In this document: one piece after another, positions 37,571-48,212 of the stretch | Position numbering within the stretch: position 1 is the first letter of the stretch | Layout of the letters: every line of letters starts with the position of its first letter | NCBI RefSeq assembly: GCF_003253735.1 | Contig: NZ_QKYW01000005.1 | Coordinates: forward strand, 1 to 64,000 | Direction of reading: 5' to 3' | Length of the DNA: 64,000 bases | From: Pseudomonas sp. URMO17WK12:I2 | GTDB taxonomy: Bacteria > Pseudomonadota > Gammaproteobacteria > Pseudomonadales > Pseudomonadaceae | Position numbers and translations under genes: made by a program | Notes under the pieces: model-generated | The model's database searches: none | What the model saw: only the letters and a program-made list of their open reading frames with translations | Told to the model about the DNA's origin: nothing

Positions 37571-37963
37571 TCAGCGCACGCGGATCTGGCAGTCGAAGGT
37601 GTCGGCGGGAGTGGCGCTGGTGTCCCAGGGCTGGGCGTAGGTCAGCAGCAATTGGGCCTCTCCCGGCGCGATGGCCTGGAAGCGCCAGGTGGATTGGCCG
37701 TCGCCGCCGACCAGGTCCGAGTCCTCGGCCGCGCTGTAGACTTCAGGGCCCAACGCCTTGAGCACCGCGGCCGCGTCTTCCTGCACTGCCCAGCGATAGC
37801 CCGTGGTCGGGTTGCTCGGCAGGCTGAGAATCAACTGCTGGCCAGCCTGCAGGCTGATCGGGCACTGGCTCTGTTTCTGCACCTGCAAGCTCTTGGAGGG
37901 ACTGGCGCAGGCGCTCAGCAGAACCAGGCCGGCGAGAAGAGGCAGACGGTAAGCGTTGATCAT
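37571..37963 (-). CDS. Chagasin-type (I42) peptidase inhibitor lipoprotein
   Basis: The 130-residue protein starts with a lipoprotein signal (MINAYRLPLLAGLVLLSAC, lipid Cys at 19). It carries the chagasin loop NPTTGYRW at 51-58, with a second inhibitor motif TWRFQAIAPGEAQLLLTY near residue 95-110. Chagasin-family proteins block papain-like cysteine proteases. In bacteria the target is generally unknown and may be an own or a foreign protease. It stands alone between cmoA and the cupin gene. Confidence 0.82.
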   Translation of the reverse strand: MINAYRLPLLAGLVLLSACASPSKSLQVQKQSQCPISLQAGQQLILSLPSNPTTGYRWAVQEDAAAVLKALGPEVYSAAEDSDLVGGDGQSTWRFQAIAPGEAQLLLTYAQPWDTSATPADTFDCQIRVR

Positions 37964-38038
37964 GACGGGCTCCAGGCGCAGAAATCGACTGTCAGCATAA
38001 CGGCAGAATGCCGGGGCTGTAACCCGCCTGCCGGCGAT

Positions 38039-38368
38039 TCAATCGACGATGAACAGGCGCGCGCCAGTCGTTGTCGAGCTGCGGTGGGCTTCGGCCCCGT
38101 CGGCCACCTGATAGCTCGTGCCCGGGGTCATCACGAATTGGCGGCCGTCTTCGAGTTCGGTATGCAGCTCGCCTTCCAGGCACAGCAGGATGTGGCCCTT
38201 CTTGCACCAGTGGTCGGCCAGGTAGCCCGCCGAGTACTCGACCATGCGTACGCGCAGGGTACCGAACTGACAGGTGCGCCAGTAGGCCATACCGGTTTCG
38301 CCGGCATGTTCGGTGGGTTCGACCGTGCTCCAGTCGGTGACGCCAAAAGGGATATCGCTGATGTTCAT
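38039..38368 (-). CDS. DHCW-motif cupin protein
   Basis: The 109-residue single-domain cupin has the motif DHWCKKGHILLCLEGELHTE, which matches the DHCW-cupin family with slight variation (DHWC here), and a second cupin strand set TPGTSYQVADGAEAHRSS. The histidines suggest a metal site. No substrate can be assigned. AGGG precedes the ATG at 38368. It follows metR by 29 bp on the same strand. Confidence 0.78.
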   Translation of the reverse strand: MNISDIPFGVTDWSTVEPTEHAGETGMAYWRTCQFGTLRVRMVEYSAGYLADHWCKKGHILLCLEGELHTELEDGRQFVMTPGTSYQVADGAEAHRSSTTTGARLFIVD

Positions 38369-38397
38369 CGTATGGCCCTGCAAGCAAAGGGGGGGTA

Positions 38398-39315
38398 TTA
38401 GCGGGCAACGCTCACACCCTCGAGGTTGGCGAACGAGGTGTCCTTGGCGGTGAGCAGGAAGTCGCGCATGAACGGCGCGTCGAGCATGTCGGTGCGCACA
38501 CCGGCGTAGAGCGTGGCGAACAGGCCCTTGTCGCCCAGGCGCTTGGCGGTCACGTAGCCGCGCGAGCTGTACTCGTGCAACGCCCAGTTGGGCAGACCGC
38601 AGACGCCACGGCCGCTGGCCACCAGTTGCATCATCATCACCGTCAACTCGGAGGTGCGCACCTGGGCCGGCTCGATATCGGCGGGTTCGAGAAAGCGGGT
38701 GAAGATATCCAGGCGATCACGCTCCACCGGGTAGGTGATCAGGGTTTCCTTGAGCAGATCTTCGGGGCGGATATGGGGGCGGCTGGCCAAGGCGTGCTGG
38801 TTGGCCACCGCCAGCATGGCTTCGTAGGTGAACAGTGGCACGTAGGTGATGCCCGAGAGTTCCACTGGATCGGAGGTCACCACCAGGTCGAGGTCGCCGC
38901 GGGCCAGGGCGGGCAGGGGAGCGAACGAGAATCCCGAGGCCAGATCCAGCTCGACCTCCGGCCAGGCATCGCGAAACTGGTCGATGGTCGGCATCAGCCA
39001 CTGGAAGCAGCTGTGGCATTCGATGGCCATATGCAGGCGACCCGCCGTACCTCCGGCCAGCCGCGACAGGTCGCGTTCGGCGCCGCGCAGCAGCGGCAGT
39101 ACGCTGTCGCACAGTTGCAGCAGGCGCAGGCCGGCGCTGGTGAAGCGCACCGGCTTGGTCTTGCGCACGAACAGTTGCATGCCCAGGCGCTCTTCCAGTT
39201 CCTTGAATTGATGCGAAAGCGCCGACTGGGTCAGGTGCAGTCGGTCAGCGGCTTCGACCAGGCTGTCGGTTTCGCGCAGGGCGTGAAGGGTCTTCAAATG
39301 GCGGATTTCGAGCAT
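38398..39315 (-). CDS. metR: LysR-family regulator MetR
   Basis: The 305-residue regulator begins MLEIRHLKTLHALRETDSL with a helix-turn-helix (AADRLHLTQSALSHQFKELE), followed by AIECHSCFQWLMPTID, which is typical of MetR. MetR activates methionine-synthesis genes such as metE and metH with homocysteine as co-effector. It is divergent from the alpha/beta hydrolase gene. Confidence 0.9.
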   Translation of the reverse strand: MLEIRHLKTLHALRETDSLVEAADRLHLTQSALSHQFKELEERLGMQLFVRKTKPVRFTSAGLRLLQLCDSVLPLLRGAERDLSRLAGGTAGRLHMAIECHSCFQWLMPTIDQFRDAWPEVELDLASGFSFAPLPALARGDLDLVVTSDPVELSGITYVPLFTYEAMLAVANQHALASRPHIRPEDLLKETLITYPVERDRLDIFTRFLEPADIEPAQVRTSELTVMMMQLVASGRGVCGLPNWALHEYSSRGYVTAKRLGDKGLFATLYAGVRTDMLDAPFMRDFLLTAKDTSFANLEGVSVAR

Positions 39316-39526
39316 CTGGTTACCTGCAGGTTATTCAATTGCTCGGCCAGTAAGATGAGCAGTATTCATTATGTGCAGTGTCGCTCAGGGCGGGTTCGCT
39401 GTCGAGCGGCGCGCCTTTGTCCGCCTGGCGGCTTTCATCAAACTGTCACCGTTCTGTGGCAGCGCGCCGTGGCCCATCACTGCGACACTTGTCTGCTATC
39501 CGGCCTTTTCGCTTGTGGAATCCAAG

Positions 39527-40516
39527 ATGCGCGTGGTTATTTTTCTGGCTGCCCTGCTGTGCAGCCTGTCGTCCCTGGCGGCTGAAGTATGCAAGGTCGG
39601 CACGGATGTCGAGCGCGTGTCGGTGGGCGAGGTGAGCCTGGCGTATCAGAGCATCGGGCGCAGCAGCGATCCTGCACTGTTGTTGGTCATGGGACTGGGC
39701 GGGCAGTTGATCCACTGGCCGGACGACGTGGTCGAGCAGCTGTGCGAGCAGGGCTTTCGGGTAATCCGTTTCGATAACCGAGACGTCGGCCTGAGCCGCT
39801 GGAACGCCGAAGCTCCCACCGCCAACCTTGCCTATGAAGTGCTGCGTTACCGCCTTGGTTTGGCGGTCGGTGCGCCCTACAGCCTGCGCGATATGGCCGG
39901 CGATTCGCTGGGCCTGATGGATGCGTTGGGCATTGACGAGTTTCACCTGCTGGGGGCCAGCATGGGCGGCATGATCGCCCAGCACATCGCTGACATGGCG
40001 CCGCAGCGGGTACGCAGCCTGACGTTGGTGATGACCAGCTCAGGCGCTCAGGGGCTGCCGGCACCGAGTCCGGCGTTGTTGCACCTGCTGGCACGTCGCG
40101 AGGCGCCGAGCCGGGAGGTGGCCCTGGAGCAGCAGGCCGATCTGCTGGCCGCGCTGGGCAGCCCCAGTGTGGTGGATGATCGTGCGATGCTGCTGCACCA
40201 GGCCGAAATCGCCTATGACCGTGCTTTCAATCCGGCCGGCGTGGAGCGGCAATTGCTGGCGATCCTTGCCGAAGGCAGTCGGGTCGATCTGCTTAATCGT
40301 CTGCAGGTGCCGACACTGGTGGTGCATGGTACTGCCGACCCGCTGCTGCCGGTGATGCACGGCGTGCATGTCGCCGCGCACATCCGCGGCAGTGAGCTAC
40401 GCCTGATTCCAGGCCTCGCCCACCGTTTTCAGGAGCGCTTCAAGGCGCCGTTGCTTGCCGCGGTACTGCCACACCTGCAGGCTCATCGGCAGGATGAGCA
40501 TTTGGTACAGCTGTAA
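39527..40516 (+). CDS. Secreted alpha/beta hydrolase
   Basis: The 329-residue protein has a signal peptide (MRVVIFLAALLCSLSSLAAEV) and an alpha/beta-hydrolase fold: oxyanion-side LLLVMGLGGQLIHWP, nucleophile elbow GASMGGMIAQ, the acid-bearing VVHGTADPLLPV and a C-terminal His in LAHRF. It resembles the methyl-esterase/haloalkane-hydrolase branch. The substrate is unknown and the location is probably periplasmic. The ATG at 39527 is preferred because it starts the signal peptide. The last 77 bp overlap the 3' end of glpD on the other strand. Confidence 0.82.
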   Translation: MRVVIFLAALLCSLSSLAAEVCKVGTDVERVSVGEVSLAYQSIGRSSDPALLLVMGLGGQLIHWPDDVVEQLCEQGFRVIRFDNRDVGLSRWNAEAPTANLAYEVLRYRLGLAVGAPYSLRDMAGDSLGLMDALGIDEFHLLGASMGGMIAQHIADMAPQRVRSLTLVMTSSGAQGLPAPSPALLHLLARREAPSREVALEQQADLLAALGSPSVVDDRAMLLHQAEIAYDRAFNPAGVERQLLAILAEGSRVDLLNRLQVPTLVVHGTADPLLPVMHGVHVAAHIRGSELRLIPGLAHRFQERFKAPLLAAVLPHLQAHRQDEHLVQL

Positions 40517-42035
40517 GAATCGCGGTCGCGGCGGGTGCCAGGTAGGCTTCGAGTCGGCTGCGCTCGACGGCGGACAGGAACAGCCCCAACTTGCTGCGAC
40601 GCCAGAGGATGTCGTCCACTTCGGTGGCCCATTCCTGCTCGCGCAGGTAGTCCACCTCGCGGGCGTACAGGCCATGGCCGAAGTGCTCGCCCAGGTCGGC
40701 CTCGCCCTGCACCTTGTCGAGCAACTGCCAGGTACGGCTGCCATAGGTGACGGCCCAGCGGTTCGCCAGCTCGGCGTTCAGCCAGGCATGGCGAGCGCGC
40801 AGGGCGTCGGCCAGGCTTTCGCGGCTGTGCATGTTCTCGCCGCCCGGCAGCGGCGCTTCGGCCGTCCAGCGCGCCTTCATGTTCGGGAAGAACGGCGCCA
40901 GCTGGGCCAGCGCCGATTCAGCCAGCTTGCGGTAGGTCGTCAGCTTGCCGCCGAACACCGACAGCAGCGGTGGCTCGTTGCCCTGGGCCGACAGCGACAG
41001 GGTGTAGTCGCGGGTGATCGCCGAGGGCTCGTCGGATTCGTCATCGCACAGCGGGCGCACGCCAGCGTAGCTGTGAAGGATGTCCTCGCGGCCGAGTGAC
41101 TTGCGGAAGTGATCGTTGACCACCTTGAGCAGGTAGCTGGTTTCTTCCTCGCTGATGCTCACGGCAGCCGGGTCGCCCTGATACTCGCGGTCGGTGGTAC
41201 CGATCAGGGTGAAGCGGTCCAGATACGGGATGGCGAAGACGATGCGGCGGTCTTCGTTCTGCAGAATGTAGGCTTCTTTGCCCTCGAACAGGCGCGGCAC
41301 GACGATGTGGCTACCCTGGATCAGGCGGATACCGTAGGGTGACTTCTGCTGCAGGTCATCGCGGATGAAGCGCGCCACCCAAGGGCCTGCGGCGTTGACC
41401 AGTGCCTTGGCGCGGATCGAGAAGCGGCTGCCGTCGGCGCGTTCCAGGTCGACTTCCCAGGCACCTTTGCTGCGTCGTGCGCTGACGCAGCGCGTGTGGG
41501 TGTGCACATGGGCGCCGTGCTCGCGGGCTGCCATGGCATTGAGCACCACCAGTCGGGCATCGTCGACCCAGCAGTCGGAGTATTCGAAACCTTTGCTGAT
41601 CTCTGGTTTGAGCGGGCTGTTGGCGCCAAAGCTCAGCCCTCGCGAGCGCGGCAGTGCCTTGCGCTTGCCCAGGTTGTCGTAGAGGAACAGGCCGGCACGA
41701 ATCATCCAGGCCGGGCGCAGATGCGGGCGGTGGGGCAGGATGAAGCGCATCGGGCTGACGATGTGCGGCGCCTTGGCCAGCAGCACTTCACGTTCGGCCA
41801 GGGCTTCGCGCACCAGACGGAATTCGTGGTGCTCTAGGTAACGCAGCCCGCCGTGGATCAGTTTGCTGCTCGCCGAGGAGGTGTGGCGGGCCAGATCGTC
41901 CTTCTCGCACAGGAACACCGACAGGCCGCGACCCGCCGCATCACAGGCAATACCGGCGCCATTGATGCCGCCGCCGACCACGGCAATATCGTAAACCTCG
42001 GACAGCGGGCTGTTGGACAGGCTGGATGTGGGCAT
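40440..42035 (-). CDS. glpD: Aerobic glycerol-3-phosphate dehydrogenase
   Basis: The 531-residue membrane-bound flavoenzyme oxidises glycerol 3-phosphate to dihydroxyacetone phosphate and passes electrons to quinone. The FAD motif IAVVGGGINGAGIACDAAGRG, TSSASSKLIHGGLRYLE and LLSVFGGKLTTYRKLAE are present. The ATG at 42035 gives MPTSSLSNSPLSEVYDIAV. It is about 19 residues longer at the C-terminus than I expect; the proline/alanine-rich tail is antisense to the end of the hydrolase gene. It lies downstream of glpR with candidate GlpR operators ahead of it. Confidence 0.95.
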   Translation of the reverse strand: MPTSSLSNSPLSEVYDIAVVGGGINGAGIACDAAGRGLSVFLCEKDDLARHTSSASSKLIHGGLRYLEHHEFRLVREALAEREVLLAKAPHIVSPMRFILPHRPHLRPAWMIRAGLFLYDNLGKRKALPRSRGLSFGANSPLKPEISKGFEYSDCWVDDARLVVLNAMAAREHGAHVHTHTRCVSARRSKGAWEVDLERADGSRFSIRAKALVNAAGPWVARFIRDDLQQKSPYGIRLIQGSHIVVPRLFEGKEAYILQNEDRRIVFAIPYLDRFTLIGTTDREYQGDPAAVSISEEETSYLLKVVNDHFRKSLGREDILHSYAGVRPLCDDESDEPSAITRDYTLSLSAQGNEPPLLSVFGGKLTTYRKLAESALAQLAPFFPNMKARWTAEAPLPGGENMHSRESLADALRARHAWLNAELANRWAVTYGSRTWQLLDKVQGEADLGEHFGHGLYAREVDYLREQEWATEVDDILWRRSKLGLFLSAVERSRLEAYLAPAATAILTAVPNAHPADEPAGVAVPRQATAP

Positions 42036-42060
42036 CGTCGTGGCCTCGTATAGCGTTTGT

Positions 42061-42098
42061 ATTTTCAAATCGAACATTAATGTTCATTTACGAAAATA
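42061..42098. promoter_or_regulatory. Candidate GlpR operator ahead of glpD
   Basis: GAACATTAATGTTC (42072-42085) is a perfect 14-bp palindrome inside a longer imperfect one flanked by ATTTTC and GAAAAT. It lies 26 bp upstream of the glpD start codon. Its CGAACAT half-sites resemble those of known GlpR operators. Confidence 0.6.
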
Positions 42099-42193
42099 CT
42101 AGCGCATGAATAGATGGGTATCCAGTGCCGTTCGATCAAAAAAGATCACGAAAAGCGTTGGAATGAAAATTCGCGAACACAATTACAGATACT

Positions 42194-42214
42194 TGCGAAC
42201 CGAGAAGGTTCGCA
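42194..42214. repeat. Perfect inverted repeat TGCGAACC in the glpR-glpD gap
   Basis: TGCGAACC and GGTTCGCA pair across a GAGAA loop. It contains GlpR-like GCGAAC half-sites and could be a second operator or an RNA hairpin. Confidence 0.5.
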
Positions 42215-42244
42215 CGATGTTCGATTTGGAATAAAACCGACACG

Positions 42245-42283
42245 CCCCGCCGCGATGAGCCTTTGAGGCCGAGCGCGGCGGGG
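42245..42283 (-). terminator. Hairpin after glpR
   Basis: CCCCGCCGCG (42245-42254) pairs with CGCGGCGGGG (42274-42283). On the minus strand a TTTTATT stretch follows after a few bases. It probably ends the glpFKR transcript ahead of glpD. Confidence 0.65.
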
Positions 42284-42297
42284 GTTAAAGGAGGGCG

Positions 42298-43053
42298 TCA
42301 GACGACTTCGAGACGAATCTTGTGCTGGTCGAGCAGTTGGCAGAGGCCGGCTACCGGCTGCTGGTCAGTTACCAGGCAGTCGATCAGGCTGATAGGGCCC
42401 AGGCGAATCATCGCGTTACGGCCGAACTTGCTGGAGTCGGCGGCGAGAATCACCTGGCGGGCGTTGGCGATGATCGCCTGGGAAACCCGGACTTCCTGGT
42501 AGTCGAAATCCAGCAGGCTGCCATCTTCGTCGATGCCGCTGATGCCGACCAGGGCGAAGTCGACCTTGAACTGGTTGATGAAGTCCACGCTGGCCTGGCC
42601 CACCAGACCACCATCGCGGCGCACGTTGCCGCCGGTCAGCAGCACGTCGAAGTCATCCTTGGCGGAGAGCATCGCGGCGACGTTGAGGTTGTTGGTAATG
42701 ATCTTCAGGTGGTTGTGGTTGAGCAGCGCCCGGGCGATGGCCTCGGTGGTGGTGCCGATGTTGATGAACAATGAGGCATGGTCGGGAATCTGCGCGGCTA
42801 CCGCTTCACCGATGCGCTGTTTCTCCTGGCGCATCTGGTCGGCGCGCATCGCGTAGGCGGTGTTCTCGACGCTGGAATCATAGGCCGCGCCGCCATGGTA
42901 GCGGCGCAGCAGGTTGGCATCGGCCAGCTGGTTGATATCGCGGCGGATGGTTTGCGGGGTAACGACGAACTGGGTGGCCAGCTCCTCGATGCTGACGTAA
43001 CCGCGTTCGCGGATCAGATCGAGGATCTGCTGCTGGCGAGGGGGCAGATTCAT
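42298..43053 (-). CDS. glpR: Glycerol-3-phosphate regulon repressor GlpR
   Basis: The 251-residue DeoR-family repressor has an N-terminal helix-turn-helix ([20 protein letters not shown]) and a sugar-phosphate-sensing C-terminal domain ([29 protein letters not shown]). It represses the glp genes until glycerol 3-phosphate binds. The ATG at 43053 gives the conserved [19 protein letters not shown] start. It lies between glpK and glpD on the same strand. Confidence 0.96.
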   Translation of the reverse strand: MNLPPRQQQILDLIRERGYVSIEELATQFVVTPQTIRRDINQLADANLLRRYHGGAAYDSSVENTAYAMRADQMRQEKQRIGEAVAAQIPDHASLFINIGTTTEAIARALLNHNHLKIITNNLNVAAMLSAKDDFDVLLTGGNVRRDGGLVGQASVDFINQFKVDFALVGISGIDEDGSLLDFDYQEVRVSQAIIANARQVILAADSSKFGRNAMIRLGPISLIDCLVTDQQPVAGLCQLLDQHKIRLEVV

Positions 43054-43119
43054 TGAATGTCCTTCGGGCCGCACGGAATTGCTCCATGATGCCGCACGAA
43101 TCTGCTCACTGCCAGTTGC

Positions 43120-43138
43120 AGCCGGGCTGAGCCCGGCT
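43120..43138. repeat. Inverted repeat between glpK and glpR
   Basis: AGCCGGGC and GCCCGGCT pair around a TGA loop just past the glpK stop. No T run follows on the minus strand, so it may only attenuate transcription into glpR. Confidence 0.5.
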
Positions 43139-43144
43139 GATGGC

Positions 43145-45567
<2,423 letters not shown>

Positions 45568-45582
45568 GGGAAAGCCTCGTTT

Positions 45583-45590
45583 TTGTTGTT
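45583..45590 (-). promoter_or_regulatory. CA motif ahead of the glpF ribosome-binding site
   Basis: The minus strand reads AACAACAA, an exact AAYAAYAA match, followed by AAACGAGG and the glpF start codon. It suggests Hfq/Crc repression of glycerol uptake. Confidence 0.6.
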
Positions 45591-45663
45591 TTGAGGCGCT
45601 GGTGTCAGGCTCGGCGGCCCATTGCTGGGCGGGCTGCGTTTGCACCATTGCCATCGGGGTAGG

Positions 45664-45775
45664 GAACATTATTTGTTCGTAATCGAAAAAAATAGTTCGA
45701 CTTTCTGCGTATTGTCAAAAAACGAACCGAAGAAGGCCTATATATTTTCGAAATCAAACGAACGTACAGTTCAAT
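45664..45775. promoter_or_regulatory. Candidate GlpR operators ahead of glpF
   Basis: GAACATTATTTGTTC (45664-45678) is palindromic at both ends. A second element, ATTTTCGAAATCAAACGAAC (45744-45763), resembles the sequence flanking the glpD palindrome. Both lie upstream of glpF. Confidence 0.5.
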
Positions 45776-45909
45776 AGGTCAGTTTCACGATTGATAGGTT
45801 CCGTTGTGAAACAAGTTTCCTCAGCGGCTGCTGATTGGCACAGCGCTGCGCCGGCCGCGGCGCTAGAATCGCCGGGCCTCTTCATCGTTTCGTTTCATTC
45901 GGAGCCTTC

Positions 45910-46377
45910 ATGACACCCGCATTGAATCTGCTGAAAAAGGTTCGTGCCGCGCATCGAATCCACAGCTATGAGCATGACCCAAAGGCCGCGTCCTATGGCC
46001 TGGAGGCGGCCGAGAAGCTAGGCCTTGAGCCGGCCCAAGTGTTCAAGACGTTGCTGGCGGCCAGCGAGAAGGGGGAGTTGCTGGTGGCGGTAGTGCCGGT
46101 GGTTGGCAGCCTCGACCTCAAGGCCCTGGCCCAAGCAGCTGGAGTGAAGAAGGTGGACATGGCGGCAGTCGAAGCCGCGCAGCGCGCGACCGGTTATCTG
46201 GTCGGCGGTATCAGTCCGCTGGGCCAGAAAAAGCGGCTGCGGACCTTTATCGACAGCAGCGCCAAGAATTTCTCTACCGTTTATGTCAGTGCCGGGCGGC
46301 GTGGGCTGGAGGTCGAACTGAGTGCCGAGGCTCTGGCCGAACATACCCAGGCGCAATTCGCCGATATCGGTCGCTGA
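45910..46377 (+). CDS. ybaK: Cys-tRNA(Pro)/Cys-tRNA(Cys) deacylase YbaK
   Basis: The 155-residue protein is of the YbaK/EbsC editing family, which hydrolyses cysteine wrongly attached to tRNA(Pro). HSYEHDPKAASYGLEAAEKLGL near the N-terminus, VFKTLLA and GYLVGGISPLGQKKRLRTFID are typical segments with the conserved Lys and Gly residues. GGAG precedes the ATG at 45910. Confidence 0.93.
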   Translation: MTPALNLLKKVRAAHRIHSYEHDPKAASYGLEAAEKLGLEPAQVFKTLLAASEKGELLVAVVPVVGSLDLKALAQAAGVKKVDMAAVEAAQRATGYLVGGISPLGQKKRLRTFIDSSAKNFSTVYVSAGRRGLEVELSAEALAEHTQAQFADIGR

Positions 46378-46553
46378 TCCAGACAGCGCCTAGGGTTTGG
46401 CAAACATTGCCGGAACGCTGCGCGCCGAGCTTGAAGCGAGCGCCAGACACTGGCACTGTCGGCATTGCCGCCGCGCTGCCCCGTCAGGGCAGGGCGCGGG
46501 GTATCATGGAGTGCGGCGGAAACGGCGCCCGCATCGGCAGGAGGCTAGCGACA

Positions 46554-47330
46554 GTGAAAGGCGTTGGGTGGGTGACTTCAGGTTTGTTCGCAGCTTGGCT
46601 GCTGGGCAGCGCCTGTGCCCGGGCTGAAACCCTGGTCATGGAGGCCGACGTCTGGTGTCCTGTCAATTGTGCGCAGGACGCCGAACGCCCTGGTATCTTC
46701 ATCGAGCTGGCCACGCAGATCTTCGCCGAGGCCGGCATCCAGGTCGAATACCGTGTCACCAATTGGGCGCGCGCCGTGCAGGACGTGCGTAGCGGCCGCG
46801 CCAACGCGCTAGTCGGCGCGGGCGTGCGTGATGCGCCGGACTTTCTCTTCGGCAAGTCGGCTCCGGGTATCTCCCGCAACTGTTTCTATGCCCGCGCCGG
46901 CAGCACCTGGCGCTATACCGGGCTGGACTCGCTCGCCCAGGTGCGCCTGGGAGTAATCAATGGCTATAGCTATGGTGAAGAGCTCGATGAGTACATTCGT
47001 CGTCATCAGCGAGAGCAGGAGCGGCTGCAGCTCGCTGCAGGCGAGCAGGCGCTGGCGCTGAATGTGCGCAAGGTCGAACTGGGGCGCCTGGATGCCCTGC
47101 TGGAAAACACCTGGATCATGGCCATGTACCAGGATCAGCACGGCAATCATGATGACCTGGTCGAGGTCGGCTGTCGGGTGCCGGACGTACCGATCTACAT
47201 CGCCTTCTCTCCGGTGCTGCCCGCCAGTGCCCGCTACCGCGATATCTTCGACGACGGTGTGCGGCGTTACCGGCAGGATGGTCGCCTCGAGGCTTTGCTG
47301 AAGCGCTACGGCATTCATACGCAGCCCTGA
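46554..47330 (+). CDS. Periplasmic solute-binding protein (SBP_bac_3-like)
   Basis: The 258-residue protein has a signal peptide (MKGVGWVTSGLFAAWLLGSACARA) and a type II periplasmic-binding fold like amino-acid-binding proteins (FIELATQIFAEAGIQVEYRV, VRSGRANALVGAG). DVWCPVNCAQD near the mature N-terminus contains two cysteines that may form a disulfide. GTG at 46554 is chosen because a perfect AGGAGG lies 9 nt upstream. No ABC permease genes are adjacent, so transport is not demonstrated and a sensing role is possible. Confidence 0.8.
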   Translation: MKGVGWVTSGLFAAWLLGSACARAETLVMEADVWCPVNCAQDAERPGIFIELATQIFAEAGIQVEYRVTNWARAVQDVRSGRANALVGAGVRDAPDFLFGKSAPGISRNCFYARAGSTWRYTGLDSLAQVRLGVINGYSYGEELDEYIRRHQREQERLQLAAGEQALALNVRKVELGRLDALLENTWIMAMYQDQHGNHDDLVEVGCRVPDVPIYIAFSPVLPASARYRDIFDDGVRRYRQDGRLEALLKRYGIHTQP

Positions 47331-47426
47331 ACGCACTGTTTCCTCGTATTGGTGCCGCGCTGTATCGCAGCCAGCTGGCGCGATGCAGGCATGCTGAGCC
47401 TATTTGCCGTCTAAAGGAAAATCCTC

Positions 47427-48206
47427 ATGCCTTTGCAGTTTCACCAGATCGACGCCTTCAGCGACAGGCCCTTCGCGGGCAACCCGGCGGTGGTCTATCG
47501 CCTCGATTACTGGCTGGAAGATGGCCTGATGCAGCAGATCGCCGCCGAGCACAACCTGGCCGAAACTGCGTTCGTGGTGAAGGAGGGCGCAGCCTGGCGC
47601 ATCCGCTGGTTCACCCCGGCCACCGAAGTGCCGCTATGCGGGCATGCCACGCTGGCCAGCGCCCATGCCTTGTTCGAATGCCATGGCGAGCCGGGTGAAC
47701 GTATCGATTTCAACTATGTGGACGGCACCTTGGCGGTCGACCGTGAAGGTGATCGCCTGGTGCTGGATTTTCCCTGCGTGCAACCGACACCGATTGCCAC
47801 GCCTCAGGGGTTGGCAGGCATTCTCGGGCAAACGCCGACTGCCGTGCTGGATGCGCCGCAGTTGCTCGTCGTGCTCGAGTCGCAGGACGCTGTGGCTGCC
47901 TGCCAGCCGGATCTGAAAGCACTGGCGCAATTGCCTTGGCCGGCAGTGATCATCACCGCAAAGGGTGAGTCGGTGGATTTCGTGTCACGCAACTTCGCGC
48001 CCGCGGTGGGTATCGATGAAGACCCGGTCACCGGTTCGGCGCACTGCATTCTTACGCCTTACTGGGCGCAGAGGCTGGGCAAGCCCGAACTGAGCGCCTA
48101 CCAGGGCGGTAAGCGCGGCGGTTTTCTGTGGTGCCGGCTGAACGGGGATCGGGTGAAGATCGCTGGCCATGCGAGGTTGGTGAGCAGCGGCCAGCTGCAT
48201 CTCTAG
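47427..48206 (+). CDS. PhzF-family isomerase/epimerase
   Basis: The 259-residue protein has the PhzF two-domain fold: FHQIDAFSDRPFAGNPAVVY at the N-terminus with the catalytic Glu in NLAETAFV (about residue 45), LCGHATLASAHALF, and GIDEDPVTGSAHC in the C-terminal half. There are no other phenazine genes here, so it is a stand-alone PhzF-like isomerase of unknown substrate, common in Pseudomonas. AAAGGAAA precedes the ATG. Confidence 0.88.
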   Translation: MPLQFHQIDAFSDRPFAGNPAVVYRLDYWLEDGLMQQIAAEHNLAETAFVVKEGAAWRIRWFTPATEVPLCGHATLASAHALFECHGEPGERIDFNYVDGTLAVDREGDRLVLDFPCVQPTPIATPQGLAGILGQTPTAVLDAPQLLVVLESQDAVAACQPDLKALAQLPWPAVIITAKGESVDFVSRNFAPAVGIDEDPVTGSAHCILTPYWAQRLGKPELSAYQGGKRGGFLWCRLNGDRVKIAGHARLVSSGQLHL

Positions 48207-48212
48207 GGCCTT

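Larger units (their letters stand above)
45568..45909. other. glpF promoter region (about 340 bp, no gene)
   Basis: This AT-rich gap separates divergent glpF and ybaK. It holds an AACAACAA Hfq/Crc-type motif and GlpR-like palindromes, listed separately. The right part, next to ybaK, shows only a GGAG ribosome-binding site at 45901. Confidence 0.6.

Noticed and set aside
47427..48206. Phenazine biosynthesis locus
   Set aside because: Only a PhzF-like isomerase is present; no phzA-G partners are nearby, so a phenazine pathway is not supported.
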